From Gemmatimonadota bacterium (GTDB taxonomy: Bacteria > Latescibacterota > UBA2968 > UBA8231), in NCBI GenBank assembly GCA_018672475.1, contig JABHFS010000136.1, forward strand, positions 1 to 40,953: a stretch of 40,953 bases of DNA, written 5' to 3'. Shown here in pieces: positions 25,860 through 34,735 of this stretch; positions within the stretch are counted from its first letter, which is position 1; each line of letters opens with the position of its first letter. Both the position numbers and the translations under genes were made by a program. A model generated the notes under the pieces. The model ran no database searches and had not been told where the DNA came from. It saw nothing but the letters and a program-made list of their open reading frames with translations.

Positions 25860-26984
25860 CTACTCACCTTGTAGTGCCGGCAGGTTTTTTAGAGCATAGG
25901 CCATTTGCAAGCCATAGGCAGAAGAGGTTAGCAGGTCGGTCGCTAATAGGCCATTTTTGCCAAAGGTCAACGGTTGGTCGGTAATATCCCGCTCCAATAG
26001 CAACGTGCCGAAAGCGCCTTCTTGGCCGATGAGTGCGTCGCCGCAGATATTGGCAATGCACAAGGCAGCGCGGGTGAGTATGCTGGTTTCTCCTACTTGA
26101 GCGCCGATAATCAATGGGATTTTCCTTTGTGCAGCCATCCGCACAATAGTCAGCGAGCGCAACAGGCCGCCCATTTTGGAGATACGCAGGTTTATGATAA
26201 AGGATTCCGGCCGATGTTCTATGGGCGCAAAGTGGGTTTGGCTGAGAAAGCTTTCATCTAGGATGAGCTTCGCCGGTTGTTGGGCAGCCAGTGTATTTAG
26301 CCCAGTGTGGTCTAGGGCTTGCAGGGGTTCTTCCAGCGCACAGGGGTTGATGCTGATGGCGTCGAGATAGGCCAGGACTTGGTCGGGGGTACTCCACAGA
26401 TTATTGGCGTCTAAGCGAACGCGGGGGGCTTTTACCGCTGCATGGAGGACGACGTATTTGGCGTTGTCGAGGCTCGGGTCACCGCTGATTTTTACCTTGA
26501 AGTCGCGAAAGCCTAGGGCGGCGTATTGTTGCACCTGACGGGTCAGGGTCTCGAGGGGGCCGTCGCCAAGGACGGCGGTATAGTGGAAGGGCCCGGACAA
26601 CTCGGGGAGGTCGAGTAGATATTCGATGGATTGGTGTTGGTCTTTGGCTAAGGCGTCGAGCAGCGCCAGTTCGATGGCACACCAGGCGGCTGGGTTTTGC
26701 TCTATGGTTGCTGCATGCGATTGAATCCATTGACGCAGATCTGTAATAGAATGAACGGTATTGATCAGGTCATCGCGGTGGGTTGCAAAGAATCGTTCGG
26801 CTGATGCGATCGATTCGGCCGTGACATACTCGCGTGGGCAGCCTTCGCCCAAGCCTAAGCAACCGCTGTCAGTGCGGGCGGCGACCAGCACGCTTTGGGT
26901 CAGGGTGCGTTCGGCGCTGCTGTGCTTGAAGCGCGTCTTGAACGGGATCTGTAGCGGATGCAGGGTCAGGGTGTGCAGGCGCAT
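25860..26984 (-). CDS. Enolase-superfamily enzyme, dipeptide epimerase-like (L-Ala-D/L-Glu epimerase type)
   Basis: The 374-aa enzyme has the muconate-lactonizing subgroup layout. The N-terminal capping domain includes RFKHSSAERTLTQSVLVAAR. In the barrel the acid/base pair is FKVKISGD (Lys163, Lys165). Metal ligands are Asp192 (VRLDANNLWS), Glu218 (CALEEPL) and Asp243 (LILDESFL). The second catalytic Lys270 is in RISKMGG. The pattern KxK..D..E..D..K matches dipeptide epimerases and o-succinylbenzoate-type enzymes. Its ATG overlaps the stop of the GH3 fusion gene (TAATG), so both are translated together. An epimerised dipeptide or amino-acid derivative may be substrate or product of that fusion. 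Confidence 0.85.
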   Translation of the reverse strand: MRLHTLTLHPLQIPFKTRFKHSSAERTLTQSVLVAARTDSGCLGLGEGCPREYVTAESIASAERFFATHRDDLINTVHSITDLRQWIQSHAATIEQNPAAWCAIELALLDALAKDQHQSIEYLLDLPELSGPFHYTAVLGDGPLETLTRQVQQYAALGFRDFKVKISGDPSLDNAKYVVLHAAVKAPRVRLDANNLWSTPDQVLAYLDAISINPCALEEPLQALDHTGLNTLAAQQPAKLILDESFLSQTHFAPIEHRPESFIINLRISKMGGLLRSLTIVRMAAQRKIPLIIGAQVGETSILTRAALCIANICGDALIGQEGAFGTLLLERDITDQPLTFGKNGLLATDLLTSSAYGLQMAYALKNLPALQGE

Positions 26985-29557
26985 TATTCGATGTATGGAG
27001 CCAGGTCAAAGTGGAAGTCGTGGCGATATTGCAAAGGCAGTGTTTTGAATTGGCCTTCGCGCTGGCCTTCGGCTAAACAGTGTTTCTTATAGTGTTCGTA
27101 GGTGCCGTTTTTGAGGGTATACAAAATTAGGGAATGGAGGCGCCCACTGGAACGTTTGGCCTCGTATTCTATATTGAGCTCTTGCAGCCGTCGATCCAGA
27201 TAGGCCGCAATTTGCTCTGGTTCAATGCGTGTGGAGGTCGCCAGCTCAATATAACATTCGTAGTGCATGTCTTGTTGGTTGGCGAGAACTTGGTAAAATT
27301 TGGGCTTGAGCTGGAATTCTATTTCGGCCCGATGAACAGCGTCTATGATTTGGCTTTCATAGAGTTTTTCACCAGTAAGGTTTGTTACCCCTTTGCCTTT
27401 TTGTAAGAAGCGGATGGTCGGAGTATTGGCGAAGCGGCCGGTGACCTCGACAATGTCGTTCATGTCGTAGCGATAAAGGCCGGCCGAGGTGGTGACGAAT
27501 AAGTAGTATTCAGCCCCTTGCTGTAATGCCTCGATGCCGATGAATTCAGGCGTGCCGTTCTCCCAGGCGGTTTTTTCGACGAACTCGAAGAAGTTTTCAT
27601 CCAAGGTCGGAATGCCGGTATTGGTGTTCGCGTCTATGGTGATGGTGCCGCGTACCTCACTGGCTAGGTAGCCCAGTTCAATGACCTGGATATTGGCCGG
27701 GAAATAGGGTAGAATACCGGCTAATGAGATACCACAGGAGCCACCAGTCCAGGTCGTAAGTATCTGGAGGTATGGCCAAATATCAGAGAAGGCGAGCGTA
27801 CCCGTTGCCTGGGCGAGTTGGCGCAGCTGGTCCGCTCTGGTGGGGTTTGGCCGCAAATGCTGGCGGATGGCCGCTGCTTGAGCTGTTGGCAAGGTGTCAA
27901 GGCAGTTGCATGTGCCGGTTGTCAGCTCTTGCAGCAGCGTCACCAGCTGTTGGTTAATAACCTCTAACAGCCGGTGGCAGGTTGAGGGATTGGCTGTGCC
28001 GAAATAGGTAATATTCTCTTCTGCCAGGGATAGGAGAGCGATGATATAATATTTGCTGTCATAGTCGGTGATTTCAAAAACCTCAATGGGCAATACGTAT
28101 TTGGCGCGGGCGATCTTAGGCATGGTTTTATAAATGTGGCCTGAGGCGCTGCCGTAGGGAATGCCGTTTTCCAGGTAGCCGTCTATGGCAGGGCTGACCA
28201 AGCCCAAAAGCTTGCCGTCGAAGGCTTCGGGGCGAGCCCGGTACTGCATATAGGAAAAGATGTGTTGCGAGCGCTTGAGGGCGTCCAGGTTTTGTTGGAG
28301 TACTGGGATGTACTTTGGCTTGCCGGTGGTGCCGCTGGTTTGGTTGTACATGACGGGCATAGCAGCGGTAAGTACCGGCTCGCGGCTCTGTCCCTGGGCA
28401 TGGATCTGCGACCGCAGATGCTCGTAGGTATGCACCGGGACGTTTTGCATAAAGCTGGAGCAGTCGTCAATCGCAGCAAAGTTATGACTACGACCAAAGT
28501 GGGTATTGCGGTTGGCGTGTACAATCGAGAGCAAGGTGTCTACCTGAGCTTTACTGGGATTTTGGGCAGCTTGGATCAGGCGTTGGTAATCGCTCCGCTT
28601 GATTTTGTTCATGCGGATTTTTAGTAGCATGTTGAGGATGATATCGACTACAGACTGTAGGGGCATCATATATTGGTCGATGCGGCCCAAGAAGGGCGTT
28701 TTTAGTTGCGTCGCGTAACCGAGGGGGTAGTCTTTATTGACCAGTCCGATTTCTTCCACTTGACGGTCTTTGGGGAAGAAGTAGGTGCCAAATAGCAGGT
28801 CCCAGATGATGATGTTGTTGCCGTAGTTGGCGTTGGATTCTTGCACCTTGCGAGAGTGGTGCCAGCGGTGCAACTCGGCGCTGCTGATCAGATAGTTTAA
28901 GGGACCAAAGTGCAGTTCTATATTGCAATGCTGGAAAAAGCCGTTGACCGCATAAAACACAAAGTACAGCGCCAGCACTTCGCTGCCGACGCCAAGCAGA
29001 ATGAAGGGCATGGCATCGAAGAGAAATTGCACGGCTTTTTCTAAAGGGTGGAACCGGGCAACATTGATCCAATAGAGCTTTGGCGGCGAATGGTGTACTG
29101 CGTGCAGTCGCCACAAGGGGGTGAGTTGGTGGGAAAATCGATGCAGCCAATAGCGTAGAAAATCGGCGCTGAGAACCATCAGTAGAGCCTGGATTCCGAT
29201 GGGCCAATGGTGTGGCCAAAGGGCTTGGGGGGGCACGGTGGTTTTTTCGATTAATTGTAGCAGAGTAACGGCGACTAAGAACGTCAATATTTTGGGCAGG
29301 ACCATTTGCACCGTGACCATAAACAGAGCATCGTTCCACACGTCCGTTTTGGTTGCCAGCCATTGGTCCAAATGGGGGGTATAGCGTTCAAAGAAGGCAA
29401 TGATGCCGGCGCCGAAGGTCACAGGGACATAGCTGCAGACCCACAGCGGCAGTGCCTGTGCTTGGAATGCGAAAAACAACGCCAGGCAGCATAGCATGGT
29501 CGTGGGGTAGATCAGCGGCGGCAACACGCGGTATTTAATTGGACGAGTGCCTTGCAT
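26984..29557 (-). CDS. Fusion protein: fatty-acid-hydroxylase/sterol-desaturase domain plus GH3 acyl-adenylate amido-synthetase-like domain
   Basis: The 857-aa protein has two recognisable halves. Residues 1-310 are a membrane di-iron hydroxylase/desaturase: hydrophobic helices plus His boxes at LHRFSH (His139, His143), HAVHH (His152, His155, His156) and ELHRWHH (His230, His233, His234), and extra His210 and His216. Residues from about 318 are GH3-like. They contain an ATP/AMP-binding loop YNQTSGTTGKPKYIPV (about 404-419), GLVSPAIDGYLENGIPYGSA, LAEENITYFGTANPSTCHRL and a C-terminal domain with YRYDMNDIVEVTGRFANTP. GH3 enzymes adenylate a carboxylate and join it to an amino acid. The fusion suggests hydroxylation of an acyl chain and its ligation by one protein. 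It is upstream of, and overlaps, the epimerase gene. Confidence 0.85.
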   Translation of the reverse strand: MQGTRPIKYRVLPPLIYPTTMLCCLALFFAFQAQALPLWVCSYVPVTFGAGIIAFFERYTPHLDQWLATKTDVWNDALFMVTVQMVLPKILTFLVAVTLLQLIEKTTVPPQALWPHHWPIGIQALLMVLSADFLRYWLHRFSHQLTPLWRLHAVHHSPPKLYWINVARFHPLEKAVQFLFDAMPFILLGVGSEVLALYFVFYAVNGFFQHCNIELHFGPLNYLISSAELHRWHHSRKVQESNANYGNNIIIWDLLFGTYFFPKDRQVEEIGLVNKDYPLGYATQLKTPFLGRIDQYMMPLQSVVDIILNMLLKIRMNKIKRSDYQRLIQAAQNPSKAQVDTLLSIVHANRNTHFGRSHNFAAIDDCSSFMQNVPVHTYEHLRSQIHAQGQSREPVLTAAMPVMYNQTSGTTGKPKYIPVLQQNLDALKRSQHIFSYMQYRARPEAFDGKLLGLVSPAIDGYLENGIPYGSASGHIYKTMPKIARAKYVLPIEVFEITDYDSKYYIIALLSLAEENITYFGTANPSTCHRLLEVINQQLVTLLQELTTGTCNCLDTLPTAQAAAIRQHLRPNPTRADQLRQLAQATGTLAFSDIWPYLQILTTWTGGSCGISLAGILPYFPANIQVIELGYLASEVRGTITIDANTNTGIPTLDENFFEFVEKTAWENGTPEFIGIEALQQGAEYYLFVTTSAGLYRYDMNDIVEVTGRFANTPTIRFLQKGKGVTNLTGEKLYESQIIDAVHRAEIEFQLKPKFYQVLANQQDMHYECYIELATSTRIEPEQIAAYLDRRLQELNIEYEAKRSSGRLHSLILYTLKNGTYEHYKKHCLAEGQREGQFKTLPLQYRHDFHFDLAPYIE

Positions 29558-29831
29558 AGGTCGGGGCTCAAGAGTGTGCTAGCGGCGTACAATCTAACGA
29601 ATATAGTATTCTTTCACTACAATCTATTTTTAGGTAGTTTTTTCTTGTATGGCCATAATGAAAGAGCTCGATGTGCGGCGGTCTGTCCTTTGGGAAAACC
29701 TAACGCCGGCCTGCTCGTGCATCACGCCGTCACCGCAGCCTGAACCACCAACTCAACAGCCCCCCACTCTCTAACGCCTCTTTGATTCAATAGCTCCTAT
29801 AAAGAGCGGCATCTACGAGCACAACCCGCGC

Positions 29832-29866
29832 CCTATACATTGGCAATAAACCATATAATGTATAGG
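29832..29866. repeat. 10-bp inverted repeat between the fusion gene and the M4 peptidase gene
   Basis: CCTATACATT (29832-29841) and AATGTATAGG (29857-29866) pair perfectly around 15 bases. Neither strand shows a T run. It lies about 100 bases past the M4 peptidase stop, so it may be an mRNA 3'-end structure or an operator. The rest of 29558-29965 shows no gene. Confidence 0.4.
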
Positions 29867-29965
29867 AATTATACAGGAGCCGGCTCAACTGGCATTAGCC
29901 GCTTGTTGTTCTTGATGGTCATTGATATACTGCACGTTATCCAATGATCTCAGCCGCGCACAGAG

Positions 29966-32900
29966 CTATCGCAAGAGCAGCATTTTATGTCTATCCGTCT
30001 GAGTCGTTGCGGCAGTGGTTGGCATCCGCAACTGATAGAAATAGAGACCCGTTGCGACGGGCTTTCCCGAACTGTTAATCCCCGACCACGAGACCGCGTG
30101 CGAACCGGCAAACTGCAGTCCTTGATCGAGCGTGGTTACTCGTTGCCCGTTGACATTAAATATATCCACATAGACATGATGCGGCACTTGCAGCTGGTAG
30201 GATATCGTCGTCTCGGCATTAAACGGGTTGGGGTAATTCTGTGACAATGAGAATGCACTTGGACGCTCCGTCTCTTCGGCAACCGCGGTTGGTTGTTGTG
30301 CTTCGCCAGCTAAGATCAGAGATTTTGGCGACTGTGAATTTGGAACGAAAAGTAACGGTTGGCCCAACGGATTGAGCCGATCGCTCGACAATTGCAGTCG
30401 CCAGAGATTCGCCGTATCGACCCCATCGTCATCAAACCACTCTTCAAACACTATTTCTCGAGCGCCATTGCAGAAGTTTGGAAAAGTAAATGCGTCCTTA
30501 TCGGTCGAATGGAGGAGTGCTGCTTCACCGGTGCAAAGATCGAGCATCCTTATTTCGGTGACGGCGTTTTTTTCGTCAAGCCGCTCGTACAGCAACCTGC
30601 AATCATTGATACTGCCGTCCGCAAGGATTGTGGTCGAGAGCGAAGAGTTACCGATATGCACACCTTCCGGTTGCGGAGGAAACAACGGCCAGATCACATC
30701 GTTTATCGGATCGAGCAGATTTACGGTCCAAAAATCTATGGTCTGGCCCGATGGAGTCGGCAGGCTATTGAATGCATCGTAGACTATATACGATCCGGTG
30801 GCATCCCATTGAAGCGCATCGGCATAACGGGTTATGGATTGGGCGATATTCTCCTGTGTAGTTGAATGGAACAACTGGATCGCCCGGTTGTTATTGGAAT
30901 CCTCAAGGTCGAAATAATAGATCGTTGAATCGGCGTAGATGGTCGTAGCCGCAAGGCGAGTTCCATCAGGAGATAAGGCGATTGAACTCCAATCGCCATC
31001 CGCATTTATTACTTCTTCCTCTGTGCCATCGGTGGATATATAGCGCAAGTTATTTTCTGCGTCGACAAAGAAGAGGAAATCTCCATTGAGCGGCGCCGTT
31101 ATCGCGTTGCCGGTTGCTGCGAATACCTGAGTTGGCGTTAACTGGGTGATATCCTCCCAATCTGCGCTGAACTCCCAGGTGGGCTTCACCATCCACAAGC
31201 TATTGTCGCCGTCTAGTTCGGCGGCCGTCGTCGCCACCCAATGTTCTCCGGAATCTTGTGGGCGACCGGCATTTTCGGGGGGCAGGGAATCTCCCTCGTT
31301 GGTTACCGGTTCGCTGTCGAGCGGGGCACTGCCAATGCCGACGGCATCAAAGGCGGTTTGGACCGCTTGCACTTCAGCGGATTCGTCGCCAAATAAGTCG
31401 GCGGCAGCACGTTCGGCGGCAAGGCGGCAATCGATGAATTGGCTACGTGGAGTAAGGTACGCTGCATCGAGAATATGATAGTATATCTTGGCCATCTTTT
31501 CGCGTCCTATCTCTTCGGCGATCAGATAGGCAGCCCGATTGGGGATACCGCTATTAACGTGCACTCCTCCATTGTCTTCGCTTTCGTCCATTTCTTGAAA
31601 TTCATCCATGTGCGCCGGTTGCCATCTCCAGTTATCCTGGGTATAACCATTGTGCGGATCCCGCACATCGCGTAAAGCGCCCGAGGGAAAGTAGTCTTTG
31701 TTGACAACATCTTCACCCACAAGCCAATCTCCATCATCAATCAACACCCCAAAAATATCAGCGAAAGATTCGTTGAGTGCACCCGATTGGTTTCGGTACT
31801 CGAGATTTACCGTCCGTTCAATGATCCCATGGGTCATTTCATGGGCGGCTATGTCGAGTGATTCGGCTAGGGGTGAAATGTATTCGCCACCGTCACCATA
31901 AGCCATAAAGACGCCATTCCAATACGCGTTCTCCATTGACTCGCCATCTTCTGTGACGTGGACAATGGAAATAGTTGCGGTGGCATCGTTGCTGATACCC
32001 TCTCTGCCATGTTTAGTGAGAAAATATTCGTAGATACGCGCCATATTTTCGTGCGCACTCACAGATACTGGGTCCGTAAAATTATTATCTGTGCTTGTGA
32101 CGTGCTCTATAACCTCTACATCCGTTGACTGGGCATCGATGGTCCAAAGTGCACCGATGGGGTCATCGAGATTAAAGTTCTGCTGGTCAAAATACTTGCG
32201 CGTCCCGTCAATGAGATAGAAGAGTCCATCGTCTTCTAAGGTGTGCAGGTTAACCGTCTCGCCTGCGAGGTTGATGCCGTTGCCAAGTGCTGGACCATCG
32301 GACGGAGAGGCCTGATACCTTTCGGTTAATTGGCCGTCTGTTGCATCATAAAAGTATCTCCAGCGTTCATAGATATTCGGTCGTATTTCGACTATCCAAG
32401 TTAGCCGCAGAGGGGCTTCTGGCTTGGGACTCCATAGACAAAGCTCGGCACTTGGAGCGTAGTATTTCAGTAGTTGTCGACTGCGAAAACTCAACGCTTT
32501 GATCGGTTGCCGAGATGCCAGATCGACTCGTGCGCGATCAATCGCGACCTCTCTAGGTATTTTCGGCTTAAATTCATCGATGTAATCCGGCGTACTGCGA
32601 TAGCGTCCATTGATGGCATATAGACCACCGCTGTCGTCCAGGTGACCTACCATCTGGGCGCCCCAGATAGGGACACCGTTGTAGTAGGTCGCAAGTTTGA
32701 CGTGTCGCCTACCTGCAGCGTCAACGCGAGTCACTGTGTGACGTAATTCTGCCTGTGGATCGACCAGTCCGAAAATGGCCCGGTGTTCCGCTACGAAGTT
32801 GATTAATGTGGCCTCCGCAGTAAGGGTTGCAGCATTTTTGCCGGCCGCAACAACTGGACGGTCAAATTCGATAAAGATCGGTGTCTGTTGTAGTTTATCG

Positions 32901-33142
32901 CGCCGTACTTTCCAGCCCGAACTGTTCGTTTGGCGTTTTCTGGCAGTTAATTGGCTACGTAGTAACCCAGCCCCAGCTTGCAACGGTTGGTGGGTAGGCA
33001 TATGCAACGACCTGGTGCTGCTTTGCGGCGCGGTGCGAACGGGCTTGACTGCTTTACCGCGTGGTCCAGCCAACGTCGGTAAAGCGAAAAGTAGAGTTAG
33101 ACTTATTGCTGCGACCATTGTGTTGCGGTATTTGATTATCAT
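29966..33142 (-). CDS. Secreted thermolysin-family (M4) metallopeptidase with beta-propeller-like segment and C-terminal sorting domain
   Basis: The protein (1058 aa from the ATG at 33142) has a signal peptide (IIKYRNTMVAAISLTLLFAL then PTLAG). A propeptide with FTP/PepSY-like features follows. The M4 catalytic domain has HEMTH (His434, Glu435, His438), the third zinc ligand in ALNESFADIFG (Glu458) and a later GGVHVNSGIPNRAAY. A region with repeated blocks such as ATTIYADSTIYYF and LQWDATGSYIVYD suggests PD40/TolB-like blades. The last 90 residues (LSQNYPNPFNAETTISYQLQ ... KMLLLR) are a FlgD/Por-secretion-like sorting module typical of FCB bacteria. It is about three times the size of thermolysin. 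It follows an emfourin-like lipoprotein gene by 14 bases. Confidence 0.9.
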   Translation of the reverse strand: MIIKYRNTMVAAISLTLLFALPTLAGPRGKAVKPVRTAPQSSTRSLHMPTHQPLQAGAGLLRSQLTARKRQTNSSGWKVRRDKLQQTPIFIEFDRPVVAAGKNAATLTAEATLINFVAEHRAIFGLVDPQAELRHTVTRVDAAGRRHVKLATYYNGVPIWGAQMVGHLDDSGGLYAINGRYRSTPDYIDEFKPKIPREVAIDRARVDLASRQPIKALSFRSRQLLKYYAPSAELCLWSPKPEAPLRLTWIVEIRPNIYERWRYFYDATDGQLTERYQASPSDGPALGNGINLAGETVNLHTLEDDGLFYLIDGTRKYFDQQNFNLDDPIGALWTIDAQSTDVEVIEHVTSTDNNFTDPVSVSAHENMARIYEYFLTKHGREGISNDATATISIVHVTEDGESMENAYWNGVFMAYGDGGEYISPLAESLDIAAHEMTHGIIERTVNLEYRNQSGALNESFADIFGVLIDDGDWLVGEDVVNKDYFPSGALRDVRDPHNGYTQDNWRWQPAHMDEFQEMDESEDNGGVHVNSGIPNRAAYLIAEEIGREKMAKIYYHILDAAYLTPRSQFIDCRLAAERAAADLFGDESAEVQAVQTAFDAVGIGSAPLDSEPVTNEGDSLPPENAGRPQDSGEHWVATTAAELDGDNSLWMVKPTWEFSADWEDITQLTPTQVFAATGNAITAPLNGDFLFFVDAENNLRYISTDGTEEEVINADGDWSSIALSPDGTRLAATTIYADSTIYYFDLEDSNNNRAIQLFHSTTQENIAQSITRYADALQWDATGSYIVYDAFNSLPTPSGQTIDFWTVNLLDPINDVIWPLFPPQPEGVHIGNSSLSTTILADGSINDCRLLYERLDEKNAVTEIRMLDLCTGEAALLHSTDKDAFTFPNFCNGAREIVFEEWFDDDGVDTANLWRLQLSSDRLNPLGQPLLFVPNSQSPKSLILAGEAQQPTAVAEETERPSAFSLSQNYPNPFNAETTISYQLQVPHHVYVDIFNVNGQRVTTLDQGLQFAGSHAVSWSGINSSGKPVATGLYFYQLRMPTTAATTQTDRHKMLLLR

Positions 33143-33156
33143 TTTAGACAAGAATC

Positions 33157-33585
33157 TCACTCCATTCTTCGCGATGTCGAATCGGCGACTGTGGCTCGGC
33201 ATAGATTGCGGGTGTCGGTATACCAGGCAGTTAGCTGCTGATCTGAAGTCCAGGACCACACATACGTTGAGTCGCCTAGTAGCAGTTCAGCACGATAGGT
33301 TATATTGCCTCTGTCTTGCAGCGGGGAAAAGCTCTTGAGTTGCTTTACTTGTTGCTCGATAGACTGCGGCGAAACAGACAAAGACTGCAAACTGTCTACC
33401 CGTCCGGAGGCCGATTTTTTCCATCTGCGAATCTGGCCTTGTGGCTGCAAGTCGCATCCGGTAACTAAGCCGGTGATGCCACCTCCCCGACTTACCGAGA
33501 GGTAGATATAATCCGCTTTTGCTGGTTGGCGAGTTAAATCTTGCTGGCAGGCCAACAGCCATATTGCGCATAAAATGAACCGCAT
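33157..33585 (-). CDS. Putative lipoprotein resembling the M4-protease inhibitor emfourin
   Basis: The 142-aa protein starts at an ATG with GAGG five bases upstream and has a very short lipoprotein-like signal (MRFILCAIWLLAC, Cys13). The mature domain has a strand-and-turn YIYLSVSRGGGITGLVTGCD, a helix SPQSIEQQVKQLKSF and strands ITYRAELLLGDSTYVWSW. Protealysin's emfourin inhibitors have the same layout: I..xRxGG(F/I)xG, a Leu-rich helix, then YxxxIxxG. They are also encoded beside an M4 protease. The gene ends 14 bases before the M4 peptidase gene here. Function as an inhibitor or chaperone is an inference. Confidence 0.6.
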   Translation of the reverse strand: MRFILCAIWLLACQQDLTRQPAKADYIYLSVSRGGGITGLVTGCDLQPQGQIRRWKKSASGRVDSLQSLSVSPQSIEQQVKQLKSFSPLQDRGNITYRAELLLGDSTYVWSWTSDQQLTAWYTDTRNLCRATVADSTSRRME

Positions 33586-33620
33586 GCGTGCCTCTGAATA
33601 TATTTCTCTTGGCGATTTGA

Positions 33621-33639
33621 GAAGGCGGCAACCGCCTTC
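33621..33639. repeat. 8-bp stem hairpin
   Basis: GAAGGCGG and CCGCCTTC are separated by CAA. It sits just upstream of the emfourin-like lipoprotein gene, 18 bases outside its coding start region, and after the broken Lys-rich gene. No T run follows, so it may be a Rho-dependent or attenuator-like structure, or a chance stem. Confidence 0.3.
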
Positions 33640-33707
33640 GAGCGACCTACCGTCAATTACATTCCGCTCGAAGCCCTCGCTTGGGCTAAGACCGCCCCGA
33701 CTCTGTT

Positions 33708-34269
33708 ACTTGCGGCCAAATACCTTTGAGAAGAATTGCTTCTTTTTCTTGCCCTGTTTTTTTTGTAATTTTGCCCTTCTTTTTCTTTTTCTTCACCCCA
33801 TACTCCGGCTGGCTCGCTTCGGCTTCTAGTGCTTTTGCCAAGCATTAGTCGTTGCAAGTGCCGCGTACATTTCATCAACGTCTTTCTCGCTGAACTCGTA
33901 ATCAAAACCTTGGGAGACGCTATCGATAAGGTCGCGACCCGCCCCTTCATCGCGACTCTCTTCACTGGGCGATAACGGGGGCTGTTGATCGACTAAGACG
34001 TAGAATTGGCGACTGCTACCCTTTGCGGTCGAACATATACGGCCCCCCTGCGAATCCTTGGTCGCACCGACATTACCATCTTCGTCTTGACATATGTGCT
34101 ACTCGCCGTCGTGGGCTCCGCCATTATTGATAACCAAGACTTCGTCTGTCGATTCGTCCTCATAAAGGACCCAATCTGTCGCTTGCGCCGCGCTGTTAAG
34201 GGCAAAAAGTCCGACAACAGCGGCCCCAAAAAGAAAGTTGTACTTGAATTTGATCACAATGGACACCAT
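33708..34269 (-). pseudogene. Secreted protein gene with Lys-rich C-terminus, interrupted by an amber codon and frameshifts
   Basis: From ATG 34269 the frame gives a signal peptide (FKYNFLFGAAVVGLFALNS then AAQA) and TDWVLYEDESTDEVLVINN, then a TAG at 34099-34101. In the same frame it continues HICQDEDGNVGATKD, RQFYVLVDQQPPLSPSEES and LIDSVSQGFDYEFSEKDVDE to a TAG at 33826-33828. One base out of phase it runs on as ALEAEASQPEYGVKKKKKKG, and a final phase gives GKKKKQFFSKVFGRK. Joining all gives a secreted protein of about 185 residues with a strongly basic tail. At least three lesions indicate a pseudogene unless the first TAG is read through. The family is unknown. Confidence 0.6.
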
Positions 34270-34478
34270 CGCTGATGGATGTGAACGTAGCTGGGAACGC
34301 TACTTGAACGGAACGCATCAAGTATGCATAAGTAAAAGATAGTATAAAGTTGGTCAGATCGTGGAGCAAGGATATGACGCGGCGCCCATTGGGCATTGCC
34401 TAGCCAATAGCAATAATAGCCGTGCATTTATCGCGAAAAAACCAATACTGTCTGCTATAAAAGCAGAGTAAGACGCTG

Positions 34479-34669
34479 TCTATTGATCCGGGGCGTCCGT
34501 GGGAAAATGGCTATAGCGAAAGTTCCCACAGCCATTTCCGCGATGCATGCTTGAATCGAGAATAGTTATTGAATCTGCGGGAGCACGGGGCGTCATCGAG
34601 GACTGGCGACAGCATTACAACACCGAAAGACGCATTGCCAACTGGACTATCTCAGCCTCGGAGGTTTAA
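34479..34669 (+). pseudogene. IS3-family OrfB transposase C-terminal remnant
   Basis: The plus strand reads IDPGRPWENGYSES, then HSHFRDACLNRE, a TAG, then LLNLRE, and after a frameshift GVIEDWRQHYNTERR to a TAA. These are the conserved end blocks of IS3-family OrfB integrase domains (PGxPWENGYxES..RDECLN...WR.HYN..RPH), including the last catalytic-region Glu. Stop and frameshift show it is dead. An IS-end-like sequence follows at 34673-34690. Confidence 0.8.
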
Positions 34670-34735
34670 TAAGACTTTGTTACATCAATCGGTCTTAGGG
34701 CGTTGAAACGAGACCGGTGTTCCACACCAACCCTT

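Noticed and set aside
29884..29965. Read-through extension after the M4 peptidase stop (same frame, ending NDHQEQQAANAS)
   Set aside because: The sorting domain already ends in the usual KMLLLR, so the TAG is a genuine stop.
30359..30865. 168-codon plus-strand frame within the M4 peptidase gene
   Set aside because: Antisense to the beta-propeller-like region; no family features.
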